This document shows positions 1-7,500 of a DNA stretch of 64,000 nt, piece after piece. The stretch comes from JANQNX01 sp965601665 (GTDB lineage: Bacteria > Pseudomonadota > Gammaproteobacteria > Eutrophobiales > Eutrophobiaceae): positions 1,736,001 to 1,800,000 of the forward strand of contig OZ271833.1 in assembly GCA_965601665.1 (NCBI GenBank). Direction: 5' to 3'. How positions within the stretch are numbered: the first letter of the stretch is position 1; the number at the start of each line of letters is the position of its first letter. The position numbers and the translations under genes are program-made. The notes beneath the pieces are model-generated. The model saw only the letters and a program-made list of their open reading frames with translations, did no database searches and was not told the DNA's origin.

Positions 1-696
1 GTGTAACCAGATACCGTATCCAGTTCGACCATGGCGACGGTCCCACACGTTCGGGTAATCGATTGGAAAGGCGCCATCGCCGTAAAGGTCAGGTAGTTCT
101 GCCGGGTTAATAAAGCCGGTCACGAAATAAACACCGACCGGTGTTTTCTGATCGCCCTCAACGTACTTGCCGGTTCCGTTCTTGCCAATGGTGACATAGA
201 AATCACGGACCAAGCGCGGTACACCACCCTGGTTTCTGAACAGGTACAGGCGAGACCGGGAACTATCGACCACGATGACATGATCCTGTTTGCTATCCAG
301 TTCAATTAAAGAGGCAGGGATATTCGCCTTGTCGATCGGTTGTTGATGGTATTGCCAGCGCGCACGTACTTCCTCGCGCAAGGCGCTGATCTTGTCATAA
401 GGCGCATTGTAGACGTTGCCAAAGTCAGTCAATGGCTGCGCCCTGGCCATTAACATGTCGGCATACATCATCTGCGCTGCCTTGAAGTCCGGATTGATGC
501 GGGTTAACTGGCGCAGGTCTGACAGCGCTGCCTCGGTATTGTTATTGTGAATATGATCTACCGCGTTCAGTAGCAGCGACTCGGAATAGACAGACAGACC
601 ATCATCAGATGTTGCCTTGGAGAGCAGGTCGCCAGCCCGGGCTGAAGTGATAGCTAGCAGGCAGAAGAGTAATAAAACGTAACGATGTAATACCAT
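1..696 (-). CDS. L,D-transpeptidase (YkuD family), N-terminal part, cut by the window edge
   Basis: The reading frame starts with ATG at 696 and runs off the left edge after 232 codons with no stop. Residues 1-22 are a hydrophobic signal peptide ending ...TSARA. A linker follows, and the YkuD domain begins near residue 139 (VIVVDSSRSRLYLF) with GDQKTPVGVY near 180-190 and HGRTGYGIWLH at the edge. The catalytic S-x-G-C segment would lie beyond the window. The family makes 3-3 peptidoglycan cross-links or attaches lipoproteins to the wall in the periplasm. It sits 33 nt downstream of a TPR gene on the same strand, so the two are probably one operon. The family call is firm; whether the active-site Cys is intact cannot be seen. 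Confidence 0.88.
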   Translation of the reverse strand, partial: MVLHRYVLLLFCLLAITSARAGDLLSKATSDDGLSVYSESLLLNAVDHIHNNNTEAALSDLRQLTRINPDFKAAQMMYADMLMARAQPLTDFGNVYNAPYDKISALREEVRARWQYHQQPIDKANIPASLIELDSKQDHVIVVDSSRSRLYLFRNQGGVPRLVRDFYVTIGKNGTGKYVEGDQKTPVGVYFVTGFINPAELPDLYGDGAFPIDYPNVWDRRHGRTGYGIWLH

Positions 697-729
697 GCGT
701 TTAGTAATTGATACCTGTAAACTGCATTA

Positions 730-1791
730 TTATCGTGTTCTTTCCTGCGTTATCAACCATTTATTATCGTATTTTCGCAACAGCAGTTGCTTGGTCACCA
801 CGTCACCATAGGTATCGGACTGGTAGCGCTGGCGGAAACGTACCTCCGCGTAGTCCATGCCGTGCAGGTTGACCTTGATATCTGATAACGTGATCTTGAT
901 ATAACCGGGTTTATTCAAGCGCTGGCTGCGTTCTGCCTTCCACGCGTCCAGGCTCTGGTTTTTACCGGGGACAAACTCGTTGGCATAGCTGTCCAGATAG
1001 CGTTGGACATCCTGGTCTGACCACGCAGCGGCCCATGCCTGAACCGCCAACTCAACATCATCACGCTCCTGCGAGGGTTGTACCTGTTCGACCACTTCTT
1101 CTTTTGCCGGCATTGGCGGAAATACCTTCTCCGGTGCGGCGGCAACTTTTTCCGGCTCAGGTTTTGGTGGAATAGTGATGATTTCGGGCTTATCCGGTGC
1201 CGGCGCTGGTTTCGGTACCGGCTTTGGCGCTGGCGCCGCGGCGACCTGTTCTGGTTCCGGTTTACTGGCAGGTGCGGCAGCCCCGGGATCAGAGATCATT
1301 TCATTAACCAGTGACAACTTGGCCCGGGCTGAATCATTGGTATTGTCCAGCTCCAGCGCCTGGTTGTAGGCGCGACTTGCCATCTTTGCATAGATGTCAC
1401 CCAGGTTTTCATGTGCCGTGGCATAACTTGGATGCGTATTGATCGCGTTTTTCAGCGCCTGTTCGGCTTCGCCGTATTTTCCCTGCGCCGCGTAAACTAC
1501 CGCCAGGTTGTTATAAGGCTCGGGTAAATCCGGGTTCAGTTTGATCAATTCTACAAAGGTCGTTTCTGCCTGTGGAAACCGTTCCATGCGGGTCAGGACC
1601 AGCCCTTTAAGAAACCGCAACTTTATGTCATTAGGACTGGCAGTCAGTTCACCTTCGGCTTTTTCCAGGGCCTGCTGCAAACGATTTTCCCTGATCAGAT
1701 TCTGGATATCCGCATAGGAATCGGCCAGTGCCTGGAAAGAAAACAAAATAGATATGAGGGATACGGAAATGAATTTATTAATCGTTTTCAT
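730..1791 (-). CDS. Exported TPR protein with C-terminal NTF2/SnoaL-like (Cds6-type) domain
   Basis: A 353-residue protein with a signal peptide (about 1-23). Three or so tetratricopeptide repeats follow (about 30-160; PYNNLAVVYAAQGKYGEAEQAL is typical). Then comes a Pro/Ala/Lys-rich linker holding a repeated KPEPE(Q/K)VAAAP unit, and a C-terminal alpha/beta domain (about 245-350; AVQAWAAAWSDQDV, YLDSYANEF, W-LI-QER at the end). This C-terminal domain resembles the one attached to L,D-transpeptidases. Its gene lies directly upstream of an L,D-transpeptidase gene, so it may be a periplasmic scaffold or substrate-binding partner in cell-wall remodelling. The Pro-rich linker could span the periplasm. 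Domain identity is seen; the partnership is inferred from gene order. Confidence 0.82.
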   Translation of the reverse strand: MKTINKFISVSLISILFSFQALADSYADIQNLIRENRLQQALEKAEGELTASPNDIKLRFLKGLVLTRMERFPQAETTFVELIKLNPDLPEPYNNLAVVYAAQGKYGEAEQALKNAINTHPSYATAHENLGDIYAKMASRAYNQALELDNTNDSARAKLSLVNEMISDPGAAAPASKPEPEQVAAAPAPKPVPKPAPAPDKPEIITIPPKPEPEKVAAAPEKVFPPMPAKEEVVEQVQPSQERDDVELAVQAWAAAWSDQDVQRYLDSYANEFVPGKNQSLDAWKAERSQRLNKPGYIKITLSDIKVNLHGMDYAEVRFRQRYQSDTYGDVVTKQLLLRKYDNKWLITQERTR

Positions 1792-2108
1792 GCATGCGTC
1801 AGGTAGTTTAAAGGTTCATGGCATTATTAATCAGACTGGAGCCCCGAGAGTATCGAGTTATGCTTTATATATTTGTTTTTTAAAGATTTTTCTATTGAAT
1901 TCTAATTCTTAATGAATAAATGCCCATTCAAAATCAGAATATTAATCGTCAATAACAAAGTAAATTTTGTCTATTTTTAGCTAATTATAAATAAAAAGTG
2001 TTATTTACAAGTACTCTAGCTGGATTATAACTTGATGTAAGAATTATTAATAAACGAATTATCAGCTTGGCAATACATACAACTAACTGGCCCTTATTGA
2101 GGAATTCC
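1792..2108. other. 317-nt gene-free stretch: left island junction and AT-rich promoter region
   Basis: No credible gene on either strand. It holds the upstream region of the TPR gene, the left copy of a 14-bp repeat of the tRNA 3' end (1837-1850), and from about 1860 a strongly A/T-rich tract that presumably carries the promoter of the lipoprotein gene starting at 2109. The change from mixed to AT-rich composition falls at the repeat. Confidence 0.6.
1837..1850. repeat. Left direct repeat (attL/attR-like), copy of the tRNA 3' end
   Basis: The 14-mer tggagccccgagag is identical to 4720-4733, the 3' end of the tRNA gene including its encoded CCA and part of the acceptor stem. Both copies read the same way. 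The match continues imperfectly (a following atcga in both). It marks the distal end of the AT-rich segment that lies downstream of the tRNA 3' end, the expected geometry for integration at a tRNA. Confidence 0.6.
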
Positions 2109-2816
2109 ATGAAAAATGCTGCTTATTTGATTTTACTGTTTTTTTTAGCACTTATGGCAACTGGCTGTGCTTCCACACAGAGTTTTAGTTCGGTCAATGC
2201 CCTGGATGAAAGCTACCAGGGAAATGTCAGCAAAATTGCGGTCATGCCTGCTGATGTTACCTTGTCGATTCTAACTGCCGGTGGCGCCTTGGAACCGCAA
2301 GCAGAATGGACTCAGGCAGCTCTCAAACACATAGATAAATCGTTAAAAGTAATTGATCAAGAACGCTCGTCGAGGTTTATTACTTATGTAAAACCTGAAG
2401 AAAGCAAACCAATTTATAAAACAATTGTTGAGCATGAACGTTTGCACCGTGCCGTTGGCCAAGCAATTTTATTCAACAAGCTGCAATTTCCCCTACCAAC
2501 AAAAAAAGATGTATTTGACTGGACTCTAGGTATTGGCACTCAAGCTATACGAGATTATACAGGCGCAGATTACGCATTATTCATTTATCTTAATGATAGT
2601 TATAGCTCTGGAGGCAGAGTCCTTCTTCAAGTGGCTGCAGCATTATTTGGTGTTGGACTTCAAGGTGGTCAACAAGCTGGTTTTGCATCATTAGTGGATT
2701 TATCAAATGGTGATATTGTCTGGTTTAACTACTTGCAGGCTACGGCGGGTGATATGCGGACGGAAGAACCCGCACTGAAAACTGTACAATTGTTATTGAA
2801 AGACTTACCGGACTGA
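2109..2816 (+). CDS. Predicted lipoprotein, unknown function
   Basis: 235 residues from ATG 2109, chosen because it has a GAGGA ribosome-binding site just upstream and puts a classical lipoprotein signal (hydrophobic stretch, then LMATGC) at the N-terminus; a longer frame exists but adds an implausible leader. The mature part has alternating hydrophobic segments and a Gly-rich stretch near VLLQVAAALFGVGLQGG that could sit against a membrane. I do not recognise the family. The stop is followed 2 nt later by the M48 protease start, and a second lipoprotein gene follows that, so the three probably act together at the envelope. AT-rich. Confidence 0.75.
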   Translation: MKNAAYLILLFFLALMATGCASTQSFSSVNALDESYQGNVSKIAVMPADVTLSILTAGGALEPQAEWTQAALKHIDKSLKVIDQERSSRFITYVKPEESKPIYKTIVEHERLHRAVGQAILFNKLQFPLPTKKDVFDWTLGIGTQAIRDYTGADYALFIYLNDSYSSGGRVLLQVAAALFGVGLQGGQQAGFASLVDLSNGDIVWFNYLQATAGDMRTEEPALKTVQLLLKDLPD

Positions 2817-2818
2817 AA

Positions 2819-4027
2819 ATGAAAAAAACAGTTCGTGACATTTTCCTTGCATTGATTGTGTTTTGCATGACAACAGTGGCATTTAGCTTTGAAGAATTAA
2901 CACCTGATTTCAGCTCTAATTACTCGCCAGATTTAAGCAACACTGAGGCAGGCTTGTGGATGGAGATGTCCGATTATGAGGAGCATTTAAAACATTCTCC
3001 GATCAGGGTGAATGATCCTGAGCTTAATGCGTATTTGAAAAACGTCTTATGCAAACTAACAACCAAGTACTGTAATGATATTCGTATTTATGTTGTTAGA
3101 AATCCTTACTTCAATGCAAGTATGGCGCCTAATGGCATGATGCAGATACACACGGGTTTTCTAATCCGTGTACGAAATGAAGCTCAGTTGGCATCCGTAT
3201 TAGGACACGAAATTGGCCACTATCTAAAAAGACACTCTATAAAACGCTTTAACGATGTAAAAGCAAAAAGTAGTTTTTTTGCTTTCTTTACTCTAGGAAT
3301 AGCTGGAGCTGTTGGCACTGGTAACATGAATGCAGATTTAGGTAGTGCCACGATCGATTTAACTAATTTATTATTGACCGGCAGCATTTTTGCCTATTCC
3401 AGGGAACATGAAAGGGAGGCAGACAAATATGGAATTCAGCTTCTACAGGATGCAAAACTGGATATTAATGAAGCAAAAGAAATCTGGGTAAATCTAACCG
3501 AAGAAAACGAGGCCGCCGACGAAAATATTAATTCTGGTTCTTATTTTTATGCAACTCACCCGGATCCTGGAGAAAGAATCGGCAACCTGGAGAAACACGC
3601 AAGAGATATTGAAAATACAGAGAAAATTTATGCTACAAAAAACTCAGGAATCTATTTTGAAAAAATTTCTCCTATATTACCCATGGCTTTTCAGGATGAG
3701 ATAAACTTAAGACAGTTTAAGCAAACAGAATATATATTTCAGGAATTACTCGCCGACAACGTAACTCCAGGCTTGATTCATTTCTATCTTGGAGAGCTAT
3801 ATAGATTGAATGATGACAAAGCTGATGACAATCAAATACTGTCTCAATATGAGAAGTCATTACAACACGAGGATCATCCCCCCAGGGCATATCGAGCTCT
3901 CGGTTTAAATTATTACAAACAACGAAATTTCACCAAAGCTAAAGAGTATTTTCAAAAATACTTGACAAGTAATCCAAACGCACACGACAAAGAAATGATT
4001 GAATTTTACATTACTACCGGAGGGTAA
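2819..4027 (+). CDS. Exported M48 family metalloprotease with C-terminal TPRs (BepA/YfgC-like)
   Basis: 402 residues. Signal peptide about 1-23. Zinc-protease motif HEIGH at 130-134 and the third-ligand region EREAD at about 198-202 are both intact. A hydrophobic Gly-rich segment (about 153-190) lies between them, as in periplasmic M48 enzymes. The C-terminal third carries TPR-like helices (ALGLNYYKQRNFTKAKEYF). Relatives such as BepA act in the periplasm on outer-membrane protein assembly and quality control. This copy sits between two lipoprotein genes in an AT-rich block, so it may be an accessory paralogue; a housekeeping copy may exist elsewhere. Family assignment is firm, substrate unknown. 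Confidence 0.88.
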   Translation: MKKTVRDIFLALIVFCMTTVAFSFEELTPDFSSNYSPDLSNTEAGLWMEMSDYEEHLKHSPIRVNDPELNAYLKNVLCKLTTKYCNDIRIYVVRNPYFNASMAPNGMMQIHTGFLIRVRNEAQLASVLGHEIGHYLKRHSIKRFNDVKAKSSFFAFFTLGIAGAVGTGNMNADLGSATIDLTNLLLTGSIFAYSREHEREADKYGIQLLQDAKLDINEAKEIWVNLTEENEAADENINSGSYFYATHPDPGERIGNLEKHARDIENTEKIYATKNSGIYFEKISPILPMAFQDEINLRQFKQTEYIFQELLADNVTPGLIHFYLGELYRLNDDKADDNQILSQYEKSLQHEDHPPRAYRALGLNYYKQRNFTKAKEYFQKYLTSNPNAHDKEMIEFYITTGG

Positions 4028-4028
4028 G

Positions 4029-4604
4029 ATGTCTAAACACTATTTTTTCATAATGCCTTTTTTATATCTACTTGCCTCTTGTGTTCAACACACGGTAATT
4101 GAATCAGGGCAGCAGAAAGTAGGCTCATTTATTGTTTCTCCATCAAATCAATGGAACAAAGTCCCAAGCCAGTTCTCTATATCCGGATTAACCACGTGGA
4201 CAGTTGATGGAGGAAGTTTAAATTCGCTTCTGTTTATTCCTGATGTAGAAGATGGCGATACTTTGCTACCAAATACTAACGACAAGAAATTTGATACATA
4301 TAGTAAAGATATGTTACCAAACGAAATTATTGAATTAGTTGAATCTACACTGTTGTTAGCTCTAGATGCGAAAATAACAAATAAGGCCGCCTTGCGTCCG
4401 GTCAAAATTGGTGCTGATCAGGGATTTGAGTTCGAACTGGAATATGTCGCACAAGACGAAGTGCCTAGAAGAGCTTATATTGCGGCAGTTATAAAAGATG
4501 AAAACTTAAACGTAATTTTCTTTCAAGCAACAAAATTACACTATTACGACAGCTTAATAAGAGATGTAAAAACCATTGTTAGTACAGCAGTAATAAAAAG
4601 CTAA
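4029..4604 (+). CDS. Predicted lipoprotein, unknown function
   Basis: 191 residues from ATG 4029, one base after the protease stop, with a GGAGG ribosome-binding site in the last codons of the protease gene. The N-terminus is a lipoprotein signal ending LLASC. The remainder has no recognised domain: a beta-rich region with GLTTWTVDGG and a Trp/Thr-containing core that looks periplasmic. Tight coupling to the M48 gene suggests a shared role. AT-rich like the other two genes of the block. Confidence 0.75.
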   Translation: MSKHYFFIMPFLYLLASCVQHTVIESGQQKVGSFIVSPSNQWNKVPSQFSISGLTTWTVDGGSLNSLLFIPDVEDGDTLLPNTNDKKFDTYSKDMLPNEIIELVESTLLLALDAKITNKAALRPVKIGADQGFEFELEYVAQDEVPRRAYIAAVIKDENLNVIFFQATKLHYYDSLIRDVKTIVSTAVIKS

Positions 4605-4719
4605 ACCTGTGTAAAGAAATGCACAAGGCAAAAAATCAGGTTTAATTACATATACTTGTAATTTGAATTCTTTAAATAACTCCACTGAAAAACAGTTAGA
4701 TGGCTGAAAGAGATGTTTA

Positions 4720-4733
4720 TGGAGCCCCGAGAG
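4720..4733. repeat. Right direct repeat of the putative island (tRNA 3' end)
   Basis: Identical to 1837-1850. Covers the CCA end, discriminator and 3' acceptor strand of the tRNA, the segment most often used as an integrase core site. Confidence 0.6.
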
Positions 4734-4793
4734 GGAATCGAACCCCCAATTGATGATTACAAATCAACGGTTATACCATTTAACTATCGGGGC
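4720..4793 (-). tRNA. tRNA with anticodon UGU (threonine), Gly-type body
   Basis: Folds as a cloverleaf with encoded CCA: acceptor GCCCCGA/TCGGGGC, D-stem GTTA/TAAC, anticodon loop TTTGTAA giving anticodon TGT, T-arm GGGGG-TTCGATT-CCCTC. The anticodon stem has one T-T mismatch (second pair). Discriminator U, a four-base variable loop and the D-loop AATGGTA are typical of tRNA-Gly rather than tRNA-Thr. G1-C72, C2-G71 and anticodon G35 U36 are threonine identity elements, so threonine is the best call. It lies 60 nt downstream of the SPOR gene on the same strand. Confidence 0.8.
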
Positions 4794-4853
4794 GAACTAT
4801 TCACTTCGCAGCCGGACTTGTGAGCGTAACAGCGGCTTATTCTAAGGATTTCA

Positions 4854-5684
4854 CTAGCGCATAGCAATTTCATCACAGTCTACCGGCTGCGCCTTGAAAC
4901 GTGCCGGATAACCGGTAAACAATTCGTTGACGTAGGACGAATTCTGCACCAACTTGACGTCAAACCAGTGCAGTTGTCTGCCACCTGCATACGGGACCAC
5001 AACCGGCGAGTAACCGGTTGCCTTGACTTCGTTCAGGCGCAGGTTGACGGCGGCCTGGGTCGAAAATAGTCCAAGCGACACAGCATTCAGCAAATCACCA
5101 CTCCTGATAAGTTGTAAATCACTGATGCCCTGTTGTTTCAATTCGGCAACGGTCTGCTCAGCCATGGCCATCGATGCCTGCGGTGCCAGGTAGACCCAGA
5201 ACTTGGGTTGCCCATCCTCGGTAGTTTGTCGCTGTGCATAGCTAATCGCTCGTTCATCGAGCCAGTCTGACATTAATCGCGATCCTTCTTCTTCAGGAAT
5301 CGGGCCATAGGTGAAACAAATCGTGATGCTGCCCTGTTCCTCGTCCAATAAGACGGCTTCGGTTTCTGCCTGTTCGCTGCTAACCGGCTGCGTCACCACG
5401 GTTTCACCCAAAAGACTCTGCACCATGTTTTCTGTATTGGGATTCATTTCAATTGGTAACATGTTTGAAAGTTGCACGTCCTTGTAATCTGCGGCAGGTT
5501 CGTTATCCAATTGACGTTGCCCTGGTGCTGCATCCAGTTCAGCGACCAGTTGCAGGCGGGTGGCCCCGGCCGGCACCTTGATTGCTGTTTGCTTATTGGC
5601 ACGATACTGTTTTGAACTTCGATCGATCTCCCAACCGAGATAAGCCACATTCAGTAACAGCAAAAAGATAAAAAACCACTTCAT
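4854..5684 (-). CDS. SPOR-domain membrane protein downstream of coaX
   Basis: 276 residues. One N-terminal transmembrane helix (about 2-16, FFIFLLLLNVAYLGW) is followed by a low-complexity periplasmic linker and a SPOR-like repeat domain about 120-240 (CFTYGPIPEEEGSRLMSDWL, YLAPQASMAMAEQTVAELKQQGI, SLGLFSTQAAVNLRLNEVKATGYSP). SPOR domains bind denuded septal peptidoglycan. The start overlaps the coaX stop by 4 nt (ATGA), and a SPOR gene after birA-coaX is a recurring gammaproteobacterial arrangement. It may have a cell-envelope or division role. Confidence 0.85.
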   Translation of the reverse strand: MKWFFIFLLLLNVAYLGWEIDRSSKQYRANKQTAIKVPAGATRLQLVAELDAAPGQRQLDNEPAADYKDVQLSNMLPIEMNPNTENMVQSLLGETVVTQPVSSEQAETEAVLLDEEQGSITICFTYGPIPEEEGSRLMSDWLDERAISYAQRQTTEDGQPKFWVYLAPQASMAMAEQTVAELKQQGISDLQLIRSGDLLNAVSLGLFSTQAAVNLRLNEVKATGYSPVVVPYAGGRQLHWFDVKLVQNSSYVNELFTGYPARFKAQPVDCDEIAMR

Positions 5685-6427
5685 GTTATTGCATCGTAAC
5701 GTGTTAACAAACCATCAAGCACCAATGTATGTTTCAGTTCAAATGGATACTGCAGGAAGTCAATTACCCTCGCTGCATTCCCACCCGTTATAACACCCTG
5801 CAAGGTTCCCGAACAGTTTGCCTTGAAGTCAGCAAATGCGCGTTCGATGGCTCCTACCATAGCCAGGCATGCACCGTCCGTAATTGCTGACTGGGTATTG
5901 TTCGCCGGTTCTACAGTACCTTCAGTCATGACGGTGGCCTGAATCCTGTCGGTATGTTGTAACAGACCGGCCTGCATCAAGTGCAGGCCCGGCATGATAA
6001 AGCCACCCGCATGTTTGCCATCGGCAGCAACAAGATCGATGGTCAACGCAGTACCACAGTCAACCACGCATAGTGCAGATTGGTAACGGGTCCAGGCTGC
6101 AATCATGGCCAGCCAGCGATCGACACCCATCTGCTTCGGTTCGATATAGCTGTTGGTTAACCCTGCGAAAACGCTATCCACATGGGCATGCCACGGTGTC
6201 ACCTGCCACCTGTTTGACATCCAGTTTGTGATTATCTGGTTGCGTTCATCATTGGCTACGCTGGCAACCAATAGCGCTTCAAGTCCTGTGGCCTTCGGCA
6301 GGTATTGTTCCAGCTTGTCAAGCAGCTCACTTTCCTGGTAATCGAAACGACCCTGTTCAACATAGGACTGGCCATCATGCTGTGCCCAGTTTATCGAGGT
6401 ATTACCAATGTCGAATAACAGCTTCAT
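5681..6427 (-). CDS. coaX: Type III pantothenate kinase
   Basis: 248 residues, normal for the family. Catalyses ATP-dependent phosphorylation of pantothenate, the first step of coenzyme A synthesis. ASKHA-fold motifs are visible: N-terminal FDIGNT with the phosphate-binding Asp, GVDRWLAMIAAW in the middle, and VVDCGTALTID followed by GGFIMPGL. The start overlaps the birA stop by 4 nt, and the stop overlaps the SPOR gene start by 4 nt, so the three are translationally coupled. Confidence 0.95.
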   Translation of the reverse strand: MKLLFDIGNTSINWAQHDGQSYVEQGRFDYQESELLDKLEQYLPKATGLEALLVASVANDERNQIITNWMSNRWQVTPWHAHVDSVFAGLTNSYIEPKQMGVDRWLAMIAAWTRYQSALCVVDCGTALTIDLVAADGKHAGGFIMPGLHLMQAGLLQHTDRIQATVMTEGTVEPANNTQSAITDGACLAMVGAIERAFADFKANCSGTLQGVITGGNAARVIDFLQYPFELKHTLVLDGLLTRYDAIT

Positions 6428-7404
6428 GACTGCAGTCTCAAGCTAAGTTCTCCACTCATATAACGCTGTACCTGGCCATCGACAACTATAAGCAAACAGC
6501 CATCGTCATCGACGCCCATTATCTGTCCGCTGATTTCAGATTCATGCAACAGCAGGTTTGCCATGCGGTCCTTGTAACAGTCATGCTGTCGCCACTCTTG
6601 CAGCAACGCTTCATGGTCATCTTCCGTGGTAATGTCCAATAGCAGCAACAGTTCAGAAATTAATGTTGCAGTCAGTTCGTTTCGGGAGACCGTTTTGCCC
6701 GCGTGACTGACAATATCAGTAACAGGTTGGTCGATGGCCTGCCTGAGTTCTGCCGGGATAGCATGATTAATTCCAATACCGATCACCATTTCGATGGGGC
6801 CATTCGCCTCGCCCTGCATCTCTACCAGGATGCCACCGAGTTTTTTATGATTAACAAGAATATCGTTTGGCCACTTTAAACCGAGTTCATGGATACCGGT
6901 TTTTGTTAATGCGCGGGTTACGGCAACACCAACAAACAGTGATAACAGGCCAAGTGATGCGTAGGAGTAATCGGTGCGCCATGCAACCGACAAACTAATA
7001 CCACCTGCCATTGGAGACAGCCACTGGTTTCCACGACGGCCACGTCCACGCGACTGGTGCTCTGCCAGCACGACATGGCCGGAACAGGACTCGCGCGTGC
7101 AACGCTCTGCAAGGTATTGGTTGGTAGAGTCTGTTTCAAACAGGACCTCTATGCCTTTACATAAAGGCAACGCCTTTTTATCCAGATGCTGCAAAATCAA
7201 GTTGCTGTCTAACAACTCAACTGGCTGCATCAGCCGGTAACCCATACCGTGCCGGGACTCAATATCCAGTCCCAGCTGTTGTAGTTGCTTGATGGTTTTC
7301 CATACGGCTGCACGAGATACTGACAGTTCAGCAGACAACGTTTCACCGGAATGGAACTGCCCGTCATTTATCTGCTGCAACAAAGCTTGTCTGGAATTAT
7401 TCAT
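6424..7404 (-). CDS. birA: Biotin-[acetyl-CoA carboxylase] ligase / biotin operon repressor
   Basis: 326 residues with both parts of bifunctional BirA: an N-terminal winged helix (about 1-60; ETLSAELSVSRAAVWKTIKQL is the DNA-binding HTH) and the ligase core with STNQYL, the biotinyl-AMP loop GRGRRG, and LKWPNDI plus GGILVEMQGE. A C-terminal SH3-like domain ends the protein. It activates biotin to biotinyl-AMP, biotinylates carboxyl carrier protein and represses biotin genes. First gene of birA-coaX-SPOR. Confidence 0.95.
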   Translation of the reverse strand: MNNSRQALLQQINDGQFHSGETLSAELSVSRAAVWKTIKQLQQLGLDIESRHGMGYRLMQPVELLDSNLILQHLDKKALPLCKGIEVLFETDSTNQYLAERCTRESCSGHVVLAEHQSRGRGRRGNQWLSPMAGGISLSVAWRTDYSYASLGLLSLFVGVAVTRALTKTGIHELGLKWPNDILVNHKKLGGILVEMQGEANGPIEMVIGIGINHAIPAELRQAIDQPVTDIVSHAGKTVSRNELTATLISELLLLLDITTEDDHEALLQEWRQHDCYKDRMANLLLHESEISGQIMGVDDDGCLLIVVDGQVQRYMSGELSLRLQS

Positions 7405-7500
7405 AGCATGAATGATGACAATGCTGGCTGGTCACTGTGCAGGCCTGAAATTGATACCGGTTTACGTGGATAGTGTAATGCCCGGGGGTTGGCAGTCGTG

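Larger units (their letters stand above)
1837..4733. mobile_element. Putative 2.9-kb genomic island at a tRNA 3' end
   Basis: An AT-rich block bounded by 14-bp direct repeats. It contains three same-strand genes (lipoprotein, M48 protease, lipoprotein) with A/T-rich codon usage unlike the genes on both sides. The tRNA remains intact at the right end. No integrase or transposase gene is present, so if this is an island it is a decayed or satellite-type element that was mobilised in trans. The repeats and composition are seen; mobility is inferred. Confidence 0.5.

Noticed and set aside
915..1369. Open frames opposite the TPR gene's Pro-rich linker
   Set aside because: They are reverse-strand shadows of a repetitive coding segment with no homologous domain or ribosome site.
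2067..2108. Upstream extension of the first island lipoprotein
   Set aside because: The extension breaks the lipoprotein signal; ATG 2109 has a GAGGA site and gives a correct lipobox.
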